Shown in pieces: positions 1 to 8,207 of a stretch of DNA of 13,493 nt. Both the position numbers and the translations under genes were made by a program. This DNA is from CAZSPL01 sp964608735. Lineage in GTDB: Bacteria > JAJVIF01 > JAPKYR01 > CAZSPL01. Each line of letters opens with the position of its first letter. Position 1 is the first letter of the stretch. The notes under the pieces were generated by a model. The model had not been told where the DNA came from, did no database searches, and worked only from the letters and a program-made list of their open reading frames with translations. The stretch is from contig CAZSPL010000095.1 in the NCBI GenBank assembly GCA_964608735.1, positions 1 to 13,493 of the forward strand, given 5' to 3'.

Positions 1-66
1 GTATTGAGGCAGGCTAATTTATGCGTTTTTCTCGTTTTCTTTTTATCCGAAGACACGCTTAAATTC

Positions 67-90
67 GCGATTGTCCTATGGGACATCCGC
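67..90. other. Hairpin downstream of hypD
   Basis: On the minus strand GCGG-A-TGTCC and GGACA-A-TCGC form a stem of nine pairs (one G-U) broken by one A-A mismatch, with loop CATA. It starts 44 bases after the hypD stop. No T-run follows in the minus direction, so it is at best a rho-type or processing signal. A 17-codon frame (129-76, MTDNRVRVARINIADVP) overlaps it, with no recognisable identity and no support as a gene. The rest of bases 1-133 shows nothing I can name. Confidence 0.3.
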
Positions 91-133
91 AATGTTTATG
101 CGTGCCACCCGGACTCTGTTATCGGTCATGTAT

Positions 134-1218
<1,085 letters not shown>

Positions 1219-1222
<4 letters not shown>

Positions 1223-1470
1223 TTATCTTCCGAAAGGTCTCCCAGCTCGCCGATTTCGTCGAGGTATTTAAACACGCGGTTCGCTTCTTCTTCATCCAGC
1301 GTATTAATAGCGAATCCCGCGTGCACGATGACATAATCACCGATGCCCGCATCGGGAACATACGCGAGGCTGACTTCCTTCACTATCCCCGCGAAGTTGA
1401 CTCGTCCCATCCGCGAGAAGGAACCGTCATCGTCGATACTTTCAATTTTTCCCGGAATCGCAAGACACAT
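1219..1470 (-). CDS. hypC: HypC, maturation chaperone
   Basis: HypC binds HypD to carry the Fe(CN)2CO unit and then escorts the large-subunit precursor. The 83 residues begin MCLAIPGKIESI. Cys2, exposed after removal of Met, is the essential residue, so translation must start at 1470 and not at the in-frame upstream ATG (1488) that lies inside hypF. GGAAAG about ten bases upstream is the ribosome site. The beta-barrel core (GRVNFAGIVKEVSLAYVPDA, GDYVIVHAGFAI) is intact and the length is normal. The stop overlaps the hypD start in ATGA, as is usual for this partner pair. One hypC is present although there are two hydrogenases; some organisms use separate HypC-type chaperones for different enzymes. 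Confidence 0.96.
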
Positions 1471-1474
1471 GATT

Positions 1475-3790
1475 TTATTTCTTTCCAAGACACCGCGACG
1501 CCGCGATTATCTGCCCCAGCGCGATGCCGCCGTCATTCGGCGGAACCCGCTGATGCCAGTACGGCCGGAATCCCGCTTCCCTCAAACGGCCGACGGCGCG
1601 CTCGGTGAGATATTTATTCTGGAAACATCCGCCCGTAAGCGCCACCTTCTCTTCACCGACTTCCCCCGCCATCCTGACTATCATTTCGACAAGCGTATTA
1701 TGATACCTCGCGGAGATTAATCCAACAGGCATTTCATTTCGAACATCTATAATTATCGCCTTTATCATCGGCTCCCAGTCGAACACCATCGGCGTATCCA
1801 CATCGCCATCCTTCGGAATATCCAGCGCGAATGGATACCCCTCGTTCGCGCAATATCCGTCGAGCGCGAATTCGAGTTCCATCGCCGCCTGACCTTCGAA
1901 GCGCATCACCTGCCGAAGTCCGGCGAGCGACGATACCGCGTCGAACAGCCTTCCAGCACTCGATGTAACCGGCGAATTCAATCCCTTCCCGAGCATTTCC
2001 CTGACCACGCCAAGCTCTTCATCGGAGAATGCCCGCACCGGATGCAACTCCTTCATATCGAAAACCGCATCGCCGAATATCTCATACAACACGCCCATCG
2101 CGACGCGCCTCGGCTCTTTAACAGCCTTCTCCCCGCCGGGAAGCATGAATGTCCTGAAGTGCCCGGCGCGACTATACGCCTCTTCATCGACCAGTAAAAA
2201 TTCCCCGCCCCATATCGTGCCGTCGACGCCATACCCCGTGCCGTCCCAACTCACCCCCAGCACCGGCGCGTCTATCTCATTCTCCGCCATGCACGAAAGC
2301 ACATGGGCATAATGATGCTGCACCGATTCAGGCTCGCGACGGCTTCGCGCGTAATGCGTCGATGAATAATCGGGATGCGCGTCGCAGGCCATGCACTCGT
2401 GGCGCAATTGATACAGGTTGTTGAAATCGTTGATTACATTCAGAAACGCGTCGTTCGCCTGCGTCGTCTCCAAATCACCGATATGCTGGCTGATGAAAAT
2501 TTCTTCCCCCACCGACGCCGCGATGCAATTCTTCAGATGCGCGCCAACCGCCATCATCATGGGAAGCTTGTATTTCAAATGCACCGGCAATGGGGCGTAG
2601 CCGCGCGCGCGACGCAGCACCATCTCGCGGCCCATCATCACGCGCACTATCGAATCATCCACATGCCGCACTATCGGCCTGTTGTGTACAAGAAATAAAT
2701 CCGCTATTCCGCGTAGCCTTTCAAGCGCCTCGCGTTCATCGATGCATATCGGCTCGTCGGATAAATTGCCGCTCGTGGCGACTATCGGAAATCCCAGCTC
2801 CGCCATCAGGATGTGATGAAGTGGCGAATATGGAAGCATCGCCCCAAGGTAAGGGTTACCCGGCGCGACATTGCCGGGAATACGGCTCTCCGCCTTCCTC
2901 CGCTTGAGCAGGACTATCGGCGACTCCGGCGATGTCAGTAGCCTCTCTTCAACCGGTGAGACTTCGCAATCCGCTTTGACTGCGTCCAATGATGGATACA
3001 TCAGCGCCAGCGGTTTCTCTTCGCGATGCTTGCGGCGTCGAAGCTCCTCCACGGCATCTTGATTGGATGCATCGACCATCAGATGAAATCCCCCCAATCC
3101 CTTCACGGCAACAATCCTGCCGTCGCGAATCGCGCCGGCGGCTTGCAGCAACGCCTCCTGTCCTTCCGCGAGTGTTCCGCCATCTTCCTCCCACAATTCA
3201 AGATGCGGGCCGCATTTCGGGCAGGCATTCGGCTGCGCGTGAAATCTCCTGTCCGCCGGATCCGTGTATTCCGCCTTGCACTCGTCGCACATGGGGAATA
3301 TTTTCATCGACGTGTTCGGCCGGTCGTACGGCAGGGCTTCGATGATGCTGAATCGCGGCCCGCAGTTGGTGCAGTTGGTGAAGGGATATAGATAACGCCG
3401 GTCGCCGGGATCGAAAATCTCACCCAGGCAATCGGGACAGGTTGCGATGTCGGGAAGCACGATGACCGTTTTCTCCCCCGACTCATCGCTCGCCCTTACT
3501 TCGAATGTCTCAAATCCGACGGCATCGAGATATGATGACTCAAGGCTGCGTATGAACGACAGCGGGGGTTTTTCCTTTTCAATCCGAAGCAGAAACGAAT
3601 CAAGCTTCGGCCTGCTACCCTCGACCTCGATAAAAACTCCCTGTGATGAATTGATAACCCATCCGTTCAAGCCAATTTCCGTCGCAAGCCGATAAATGTA
3701 CGGCCGAAATCCCACGCCCTGCACTGCGCCGCGTATCACGACGCGAAGACGAAGGCATGCATCGCCGCTACGCTTGTCGCTTTTTTGCAT
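1475..3790 (-). CDS. hypF: HypF, carbamoyltransferase for the cyanide ligands
   Basis: HypF converts carbamoyl phosphate and ATP to carbamoyl-adenylate and passes the carbamoyl group to HypE, the first step of CN ligand synthesis. From the ATG at 3790 it has 771 residues, full length for the family. Domains in order: acylphosphatase-like (GAVQGVGFRPY at 21-31, catalytic Arg29); two zinc-finger pairs (C118/C121 with C140/C143, and C168/C171 with C190/C193); a YrdC-like domain (KGLGGFHL at 230-237, SGNLSDEP at 340-347); and a Kae1-like C-terminal domain (HHYAH at 492-496, DGTG at 516-519, LTGGCFQN near the end). The start is uncertain: no strong ribosome site precedes 3790, and in-frame TTG codons at 3802 and 3841 are possible, the latter overlapping hypB. 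Every key motif is intact. hypC begins 4 bases after the TAA. Confidence 0.96.
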   Translation of the reverse strand: MQKSDKRSGDACLRLRVVIRGAVQGVGFRPYIYRLATEIGLNGWVINSSQGVFIEVEGSRPKLDSFLLRIEKEKPPLSFIRSLESSYLDAVGFETFEVRASDESGEKTVIVLPDIATCPDCLGEIFDPGDRRYLYPFTNCTNCGPRFSIIEALPYDRPNTSMKIFPMCDECKAEYTDPADRRFHAQPNACPKCGPHLELWEEDGGTLAEGQEALLQAAGAIRDGRIVAVKGLGGFHLMVDASNQDAVEELRRRKHREEKPLALMYPSLDAVKADCEVSPVEERLLTSPESPIVLLKRRKAESRIPGNVAPGNPYLGAMLPYSPLHHILMAELGFPIVATSGNLSDEPICIDEREALERLRGIADLFLVHNRPIVRHVDDSIVRVMMGREMVLRRARGYAPLPVHLKYKLPMMMAVGAHLKNCIAASVGEEIFISQHIGDLETTQANDAFLNVINDFNNLYQLRHECMACDAHPDYSSTHYARSRREPESVQHHYAHVLSCMAENEIDAPVLGVSWDGTGYGVDGTIWGGEFLLVDEEAYSRAGHFRTFMLPGGEKAVKEPRRVAMGVLYEIFGDAVFDMKELHPVRAFSDEELGVVREMLGKGLNSPVTSSAGRLFDAVSSLAGLRQVMRFEGQAAMELEFALDGYCANEGYPFALDIPKDGDVDTPMVFDWEPMIKAIIIDVRNEMPVGLISARYHNTLVEMIVRMAGEVGEEKVALTGGCFQNKYLTERAVGRLREAGFRPYWHQRVPPNDGGIALGQIIAASRCLGKK

Positions 3791-3809
3791 ATCGATGAAC
3801 AATGCGCTG

Positions 3810-4469
3810 TTATTTCCCTGCTTTTTTTCGAAGCCATCCAACCCACTCGTCTATCCCGTCGCCTGTACGGCTCGAAACCTCGAATATCTCGATCGACGGG
3901 TTTATCTTGCGAAGGTTCTCCTTGAGCATAACGATATCGCTCCCGGAATATTCGAGCAGGTCCATCTTGTTGATGACCACCGCGTCCGATTCATGGAACA
4001 TCAGCGGGTATTTCAACGGCTTGTCGACACCCTCGGTCACCCCGAGAACCGCGACCTTCGTTGTCTCGCCGAGGTCGAATTCGGCGGGGCATACGAGGTT
4101 GCCGACATTCTCGATGAAAATAATGCCGATGCCGTCCAGTTCCATATGTTCGAGCGCATGTTCCACCTGGTGGGCGATGAGATGGCATGCGCCCTTCGTA
4201 TTTATCTGGTATGCCTCTATCGCCCCGGCCTTCATCACGCGCACTTTGTCCACATCCCCCTCGAGGTCCCCTTCCACCACCGCGACTTTCACATCGCGCA
4301 TCTTCGGGAGGGTACGTTCGAGAAGCGTCGTCTTGCCGGAGCCGGGAGGCCCCATCAGGTTCGCGACGAAAATCTTCTTCCGTACGAAAAATCCCCTGTT
4401 ACGGTCCGCTGATTTCTGGTTCGCTTCCAGTATATTCTTCCCGACTTCAATCTCCGTTGGATCGTGCAT
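3810..4469 (-). CDS. hypB: HypB, GTPase for nickel insertion
   Basis: HypB hydrolyses GTP while helping HypA transfer nickel to the hydrogenase precursor. The 219 residues contain the P-loop GPPGSGKTT (40-48), the EGD motif (66-68), the metal-binding region with C95, H96 and C127 (GACH, NLVCPAEFD), and the guanine-specificity motif NKMD (167-170). The protein begins MHDPTEIEVGKNILEANQ and lacks both the histidine-rich stretch that stores nickel in some species and the N-terminal CxxCGC site of the E. coli protein, so it is the compact form that depends on the G-domain metal site. The ATG overlaps the hypA stop by one base; a GAGGA motif lies about nine bases upstream. The next gene, hypF, begins about 20 bases after the TAA. 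Confidence 0.96.
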   Translation of the reverse strand: MHDPTEIEVGKNILEANQKSADRNRGFFVRKKIFVANLMGPPGSGKTTLLERTLPKMRDVKVAVVEGDLEGDVDKVRVMKAGAIEAYQINTKGACHLIAHQVEHALEHMELDGIGIIFIENVGNLVCPAEFDLGETTKVAVLGVTEGVDKPLKYPLMFHESDAVVINKMDLLEYSGSDIVMLKENLRKINPSIEIFEVSSRTGDGIDEWVGWLRKKAGK

Positions 4470-4825
4470 TATTCATCATCCTCGTCAAGTTCGACTGATT
4501 TGACATATAGCTCATTCCCCTTGACCACATCCACACCGAACCCGCCGCATCCGGGACACGGCGAGAAAAAACCATCGGACGGCTCGAACTCGCGGGCGCA
4601 TTTCTGGCATCGGAACAGCGGTTTCACATATTCCAGCACGAGCCCGGCCCCTTCAAGGCGCGTGCCGCTTGTCACCGCTTCGAATGCGAATTCGAGGCAC
4701 TCCTTCTGCACGGCGCTAAGTTCGCCGACGGTGACCCATATTCGTTTAATGGATGCGACCCGGGCGGCGGGTATTGATTCATCCACCGCCCTGATGATTC
4801 CCTGCGCTATGGCGAGTTCGTGCAA
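4469..4825 (-). CDS. hypA: HypA, nickel-delivery and zinc-binding maturation protein
   Basis: HypA is the cytoplasmic nickel carrier that works with HypB to load Ni into the large-subunit precursor. The 118 residues start MHELAIAQGI; His2 is the nickel ligand of the family. The structural zinc site is C73-x2-C76 and C90-x2-C93 (FRCQKC and SPCPGC). Length is typical. Translation begins at TTG, a choice forced by the required His2 and supported by GGGGA upstream. The stop codon overlaps the hypB start by one base (TAATG), so the two partner proteins are translationally coupled. The gene lies after the group 1 maturation protease but should serve both hydrogenases, since no second hypA is present in the window. 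Confidence 0.96.
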   Translation of the reverse strand: MHELAIAQGIIRAVDESIPAARVASIKRIWVTVGELSAVQKECLEFAFEAVTSGTRLEGAGLVLEYVKPLFRCQKCAREFEPSDGFFSPCPGCGGFGVDVVKGNELYVKSVELDEDDE

Positions 4826-4826
4826 C

Positions 4827-5306
4827 TCAATCCCCGTTCTCGGTTGGCCGCCCTATCTCTCCCAATACCACGTCAATTATAGCAGGAACCTTCGCTTTTA
4901 TCGTATCGCTCATTTCCATTCCCAGCTCGAGCTTCTCGGGTTCGACGCCGATAATGATGATTTCCGGCGGCTCCCATCCGGAAAGCTCCGCCAGGCCTAT
5001 CGACTCCTGCAGCCCGATATCGTGAAGCGATGCCGAGAATCCGGGACGCTTCGTCTTCCCCTTGAGAGCGTCTATATCGAAGCGGTATATGTCCCCGGGA
5101 TTCCCGCCGCCCTTTACGGCATCGATGATTATCGCCTTGCTTATCCCCTCGAAATGAATGAGCGTATCCGCAAGCGCACAGCCGGCGTCGATGACTTCGA
5201 CGCCGGCCGGTAACTTCTCATCCATCAATTTTCTGACAACCGCCACCCCGACCCCTTCGTCGGAAACCAGTATATTACCGACCCCGATTACAAGTACTTT
5301 ATTCAT
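4827..5306 (-). CDS. hynC: Hydrogenase maturation endopeptidase for the group 1 large subunit
   Basis: This is a HybD/HyaD-type M52 protease that removes the C-terminal extension of the exported enzyme's large subunit once nickel is in place. It has 159 residues, a normal length. It starts MNKVLVIGVGNILVSDEGVG, with the metal-contact residue Glu17 (in SDEG), then Asp62 (IIDAVKGG) and His95 (SASLHDIGL). SDEG plus SLHDIGL is the pattern of group 1-directed proteases, whereas the other protease of this locus has GDD and STHAFS. The ATG at 5306 follows the large-subunit TAG closely, and the 3' end is one base from the hypA start, so the gene bridges the structural and accessory genes. The ribosome site is weak, which suggests coupled translation. 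The symbol follows Desulfovibrio naming. Confidence 0.93.
   Translation of the reverse strand: MNKVLVIGVGNILVSDEGVGVAVVRKLMDEKLPAGVEVIDAGCALADTLIHFEGISKAIIIDAVKGGGNPGDIYRFDIDALKGKTKRPGFSASLHDIGLQESIGLAELSGWEPPEIIIIGVEPEKLELGMEMSDTIKAKVPAIIDVVLGEIGRPTENGD
4831..4835 (-). promoter_or_regulatory. Shine-Dalgarno site that fixes the hypA TTG start
   Basis: GGGGA on the minus strand, five bases before the TTG at 4825. HypA needs histidine as residue 2, and the TTG codon is directly followed by CAC, so this non-ATG start is well supported. Confidence 0.7.
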
Positions 5307-5309
5307 CGG

Positions 5310-6863
5310 CTACGCCACTCGGAACTCCGACAGGCTGTGTCCGTCCGTGTCAATCAAATGTACGGCGCAGGCGATGCATGGGTCGAACGCCCTCACAACG
5401 CGCGCCGGCTCTATCGGGTTCTTGACATCGGCGACGGGGCATCCGATGAGCGCCTGCTCGATTGCGCCGAGGCTGCCGTCGTCGGCTCGCGGGCTGCAGT
5501 TCCATGTCGTCGGAACGACGGCCTGGTAGCTGCCGATCTTGTGGTTCTCCACCTTGATCCAGTGCCCGAGAGCCCCGCGCGGCGCTTCGGTGAGACCCAC
5601 GCCCATCCCGGTTTCGGGAGTTTCGAATTTCGTATGCACCGGTTCGCCCGGCTTCAATTTAAGCACCCACTCGGCGCATGCGTCGGCGACGAGTTTGCAT
5701 TCGAGCGCGCGGGCGGCGTGACGTCCGAGCACCGAGAACAAGTCGCCCACTTCGAGCCCGAGGGAATCGAGCGTGTCGCCGACCAGCTTCTTCGCGGTCG
5801 GGTTGTGCCCGGTGAGATACTCGACACCCATCCTCGCAAGCGGCCCGACCTCGACAACCTTGCCGTCGTAGCGCGGGGCCTTGAGCCAGGAATATCCGTT
5901 GCCCGCATCCGGCACCGTATCGCCGTCGTATGGATGCGCCCCCGAGACCGATTTGTATCTCGAATTGCCGACATACTCGGCTATCTTCTGATGGTCGAAA
6001 GCGACGGCCTTGCCGTCGATATACACGCCCGGCGTGATGAACTTCTCGGTCCCGGCGTTATTCGTCTCGAACACGCCGTAGGCCAGTAGGTTGCCGCAGC
6101 CGGAGCCGACATCCCAGTACTGCGGGTATGCCTTCGCGACCGCGATCACGTCCGGGATGTAGACCTTGTCGACAAACAACTGCAGTTCCTTAATGTAGGA
6201 CTGGTATGCGGCTATCTTGTCAACGTTCGGACGCTGCGATGCTCCGCCCGGGAAGATGGCTATCTCGTGCGGCATCTTACCCGACCAGATAGCGAGAGCC
6301 TCCTGGGCTTTCCTTCGCATTTCGAGCGCCTCGACATAGTGCGCGATGGCCGCGAGGTTCAGGTCGGTATCCGTGATGTAATCACCTTCGAACCTCGGCA
6401 GAAACGGCGCGAGGGCGTTCCACCGCTCGCTCTTTACTTCGCCCGCCGCCCAATCCTTCAGTTTGTTCAGTTTGCGGTCGTTGCCGGTATAGTCGAGTAT
6501 CGCCGTGATATCGACATAGTCCAGCGCCGCGAGGTGATAGAAATGGAGTATGTGCGACTGAACATAGTTCGCACCGAGCATCAGGTTCCTGAGAATCCGT
6601 CCGTTGTCCGGCGGGTTTATCCCGAATGCCATGTCGATACAAAGGGTCGATGCCTGCGCATGTGACGATGGGCACACACCGCATATTCGCTGAGTGATCT
6701 GCGGCGCGTCGAGCGGATTCCGTCCCTTAAGGATCGCTTCGAATCCCCTGAACATCTCGCCCGCGACATGCGCATCGACAACCTTACCGGCTTCTACCTC
6801 GACATCTATCTTCAGGTGACCTTCTATCCTCGTGATTGGATCGATTGTTACTTTAGTTGCCAA
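5310..6863 (-). CDS. hynA: Group 1 periplasmic [NiFe]-hydrogenase large subunit
   Basis: This catalytic subunit oxidises (or forms) H2 at a NiFe(CN)2CO centre and is exported as a passenger of the Tat-tagged small subunit. From the TTG at 6863 it has 517 residues, beginning with the family-typical TKVTIDPITRIEGH. The four metal-binding cysteines are in RICGVCPSSH (C61, C64) and DPCIACAVH (C496, C499). Both codons of the last pair are TGC, so it is not a selenocysteine enzyme even though its small subunit has [NiFeSe]-like medial ligands. Family knowledge predicts cleavage after His502, removing 15 residues (LIDTDGHSLSEFRVA). The protein lacks its own signal peptide, as expected. The stop is three bases from the maturation-protease start. 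Overall it resembles Desulfovibrio-type soluble or lipid-anchored group 1 enzymes (group 1a/1b); the exact subgroup needs a tree. Confidence 0.95.
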   Translation of the reverse strand: MATKVTIDPITRIEGHLKIDVEVEAGKVVDAHVAGEMFRGFEAILKGRNPLDAPQITQRICGVCPSSHAQASTLCIDMAFGINPPDNGRILRNLMLGANYVQSHILHFYHLAALDYVDITAILDYTGNDRKLNKLKDWAAGEVKSERWNALAPFLPRFEGDYITDTDLNLAAIAHYVEALEMRRKAQEALAIWSGKMPHEIAIFPGGASQRPNVDKIAAYQSYIKELQLFVDKVYIPDVIAVAKAYPQYWDVGSGCGNLLAYGVFETNNAGTEKFITPGVYIDGKAVAFDHQKIAEYVGNSRYKSVSGAHPYDGDTVPDAGNGYSWLKAPRYDGKVVEVGPLARMGVEYLTGHNPTAKKLVGDTLDSLGLEVGDLFSVLGRHAARALECKLVADACAEWVLKLKPGEPVHTKFETPETGMGVGLTEAPRGALGHWIKVENHKIGSYQAVVPTTWNCSPRADDGSLGAIEQALIGCPVADVKNPIEPARVVRAFDPCIACAVHLIDTDGHSLSEFRVA

Positions 6864-6870
6864 TGTCGCT

Positions 6871-6876
6871 CCCTCC
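6871..6876 (-). promoter_or_regulatory. Shine-Dalgarno site that fixes the hynA TTG start
   Basis: GGAGGG on the minus strand, seven bases before the TTG at 6863. The in-frame ATG at 6887 lies upstream of this site, inside a hairpin, and adds eight non-family residues, so TTG is the better start. Confidence 0.7.
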
Positions 6877-6879
6877 AGC

Positions 6880-6896
6880 CGCAGCATTTCGCTGCG
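6880..6896 (-). other. Intergenic mRNA hairpin between hynB and hynA
   Basis: CGCAGC and GCTGCG form a perfect 6-bp stem with a five-base loop (GAAAT on the minus strand), ending three bases before the hynA ribosome site. There is no T-run, so it is not a terminator. It could stabilise or process the message or tune hynA translation; this is inference. Confidence 0.4.
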
Positions 6897-6913
6897 CTAA
6901 AATTGTTGAGAAA

Positions 6914-7900
6914 TCAGGCGGTAAGATGCATCTGCCTTGTAACTTCATCGATAACTTCATCCGGCAGTTTTGCATAAAGCCCCTCGTTATGGTCCGGGAA
7001 TGTGGGTTCAGTGCATCCGATGCATGGCCCGCCGCTCTGGACGCACCAGTTCGTCTTGCTGTCCCAGCTACGCAATGGCGCATCGCAGTGCGATATCGCG
7101 CCCTTGCAACCGAGCATTATCAGGCAGCCATCATCGCCGTAATCCTGGGCATAGACTCCATCGGCGAAATAGCCGCGGCGCTCGCAGTTGTCGTGAACCG
7201 TCTTGCCGAAGAAAATCGTCGGCCTGAGGTCCGAATCGAGCTCCGGTATGCCGAACAGCAGAACATGCGCAATCGTCCCGGCTATCCAGTCGGGATGCGC
7301 AGGACACCCGGGGATATTTATCACCGTCGCTTTCGGTATCACCTCGGCGAATGATTTCGCCTGGGTCAGGTTGCCGTTCGCGCCGGGAATCCCGCCGAAT
7401 GTCGCGCAAGCCCCGATCGCCAGCGTGGCCTTGGCGGCCTCGCCGAGATCCTTTATCCATTCCAGCATAGGTACCGGTTTGCCATTCCTTTCGCCCACGG
7501 TGCAGAAATCACCGTTCGCGCCTATCGGTATCGAGCCCTCTACCGCGAGGATGAATCCACCCTTCTGCTCCTTCAACGCTTTTTCAACCATCGACATCGC
7601 GACATCGCCCTGACCCGCCATCACGGTCTGGTGGAATTCCAGGTTGATGGTGTCAGTCAATAATTCAACGATATCGGGATGCGCGGCATTGAGCAGCGAT
7701 ACGGAACACCCCGAGCACGACTGCCCCTGCATCCAGATGACAGGAGTATTCGATGCCCTTGCCTTCGCGGCCGCCAGTACAGCTTCCCTGGCCTGGTTCG
7801 ACACTTTCCGCTCGGCCGCGGGTACAGCACATCCTGGAATGGCGGTGGCCATTCCAAGCACTGCGAAGGCTTTCAATAAATCTCGACGTGTAACTTCCAT
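6914..7900 (-). CDS. hynB: Group 1 periplasmic [NiFe]-hydrogenase small subunit, Tat-exported
   Basis: This 328-residue small subunit carries electrons from the NiFe site to a periplasmic acceptor. An N-terminal Tat signal is visible (TRRDLLKAF at 4-12, then a hydrophobic stretch). Proximal-cluster ligands are C62, C65 (QSCSGCS), C165 (GACA) and C199 (PGCP). Distal ligands are H236, C239, C259 and C265. The medial cluster has C272, C293 and C296 plus a fourth cysteine, C286, in NWCV, where enzymes with a [3Fe-4S] medial cluster have proline (NWPV). A [4Fe-4S] medial cluster, as in [NiFeSe] hydrogenases, is therefore likely. There is no C-terminal membrane helix, so anchoring by a HyaC-type cytochrome is not suggested; C24 in IPGC could be a poor lipidation site. 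The ATG at 7900 has GGAGG six bases upstream. The large subunit follows after 50 bases and the pair would be exported together. Confidence 0.95.
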   Translation of the reverse strand: MEVTRRDLLKAFAVLGMATAIPGCAVPAAERKVSNQAREAVLAAAKARASNTPVIWMQGQSCSGCSVSLLNAAHPDIVELLTDTINLEFHQTVMAGQGDVAMSMVEKALKEQKGGFILAVEGSIPIGANGDFCTVGERNGKPVPMLEWIKDLGEAAKATLAIGACATFGGIPGANGNLTQAKSFAEVIPKATVINIPGCPAHPDWIAGTIAHVLLFGIPELDSDLRPTIFFGKTVHDNCERRGYFADGVYAQDYGDDGCLIMLGCKGAISHCDAPLRSWDSKTNWCVQSGGPCIGCTEPTFPDHNEGLYAKLPDEVIDEVTRQMHLTA

Positions 7901-7950
7901 GCATAGCCTCCGACAAAGTGATAATTAAATTTCATTAATCCGGCTTGTGA

Positions 7951-7979
7951 ATTGTAGCACATACTCATTAAACAGGAAA
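7951..7979 (-). promoter_or_regulatory. Candidate extended -10 promoter for the group 1 hydrogenase operon
   Basis: The minus strand reads TGCTACAAT (7959-7951), an extended -10 with five of six consensus bases in the hexamer. Seventeen bases upstream is TTTCCT (7979-7974), a poor -35. Transcription would begin near 7944, giving a leader of about 44 bases before the ATG at 7900. No clear sigma54 (-24/-12) or perfect FNR site was found. Confidence 0.35.
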
Positions 7980-8120
7980 CATTATTTCAAGGAAAATCAA
8001 GATTTTTACATTTCGTTGACATACGTAATAATTAGCACGTGCAAATTGTGACAAGCGCGAAGCTTAGTATTTAGTGGCATCACAGCGCAACCCCCATAAT
8101 TACTTATACACCGGGTACAA

Positions 8121-8145
8121 TTAAAATCAGGAATGTATCCTGATT
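8121..8145 (-). terminator. Candidate intrinsic terminator for the group 3b operon
   Basis: On the minus strand, a perfect 8-bp stem AATCAGGA / TCCTGATT (8145-8138 and 8132-8125) closes a five-base loop and runs into TTTTAATT. The stem has only half G+C and the T-run is short, so it would be a weak terminator. It lies about 100 bases after the maturation-protease stop and about 220 bases before the next start codon. Confidence 0.4.
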
Positions 8146-8185
8146 GAATAGCATTAAAATTTTTACGGGGTAAATAATATCCGTT

Positions 8186-8207
8186 ATTATCAGTATAAGC
8201 TGATAAT
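8186..8207. repeat. Inverted repeat, 8-bp arms, possible operator or RNA hairpin
   Basis: The arms ATTATCAG (8186-8193) and CTGATAAT (8200-8207) are perfectly complementary around a six-base centre. Read on the minus strand there is no T-run after it, so it is not a simple intrinsic terminator. A weak sigma70-like pair on the minus strand (TTGATT at 8216-8221, 18-base spacer, TATACT at 8192-8197) has its -10 inside this repeat, as expected if the repeat were an operator. The right-hand part of the minus-strand hairpin can also pair with bases 8235-8243. Confidence 0.4.

Noticed and set aside
76..129. 17-codon frame after hypD as a small gene or hypE remnant
   Set aside because: It is too short, has no clear ribosome site and no resemblance to the HypE N-terminus.
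5310..5420. Selenocysteine ([NiFeSe]) large subunit
   Set aside because: Both cysteines in DPCIAC are TGC codons; there is no in-frame TGA at the site.
8016..8021. Perfect TTGACA on the plus strand in the gap
   Set aside because: No matching -10 lies 16-18 bases downstream and no plus-strand gene follows.
8031..8052. sigma54-like TAGCAC with a TTG further on, in the gap (plus strand)
   Set aside because: Spacing and the -12 element do not match TGGCAC-N5-TTGC, and it points away from the genes.
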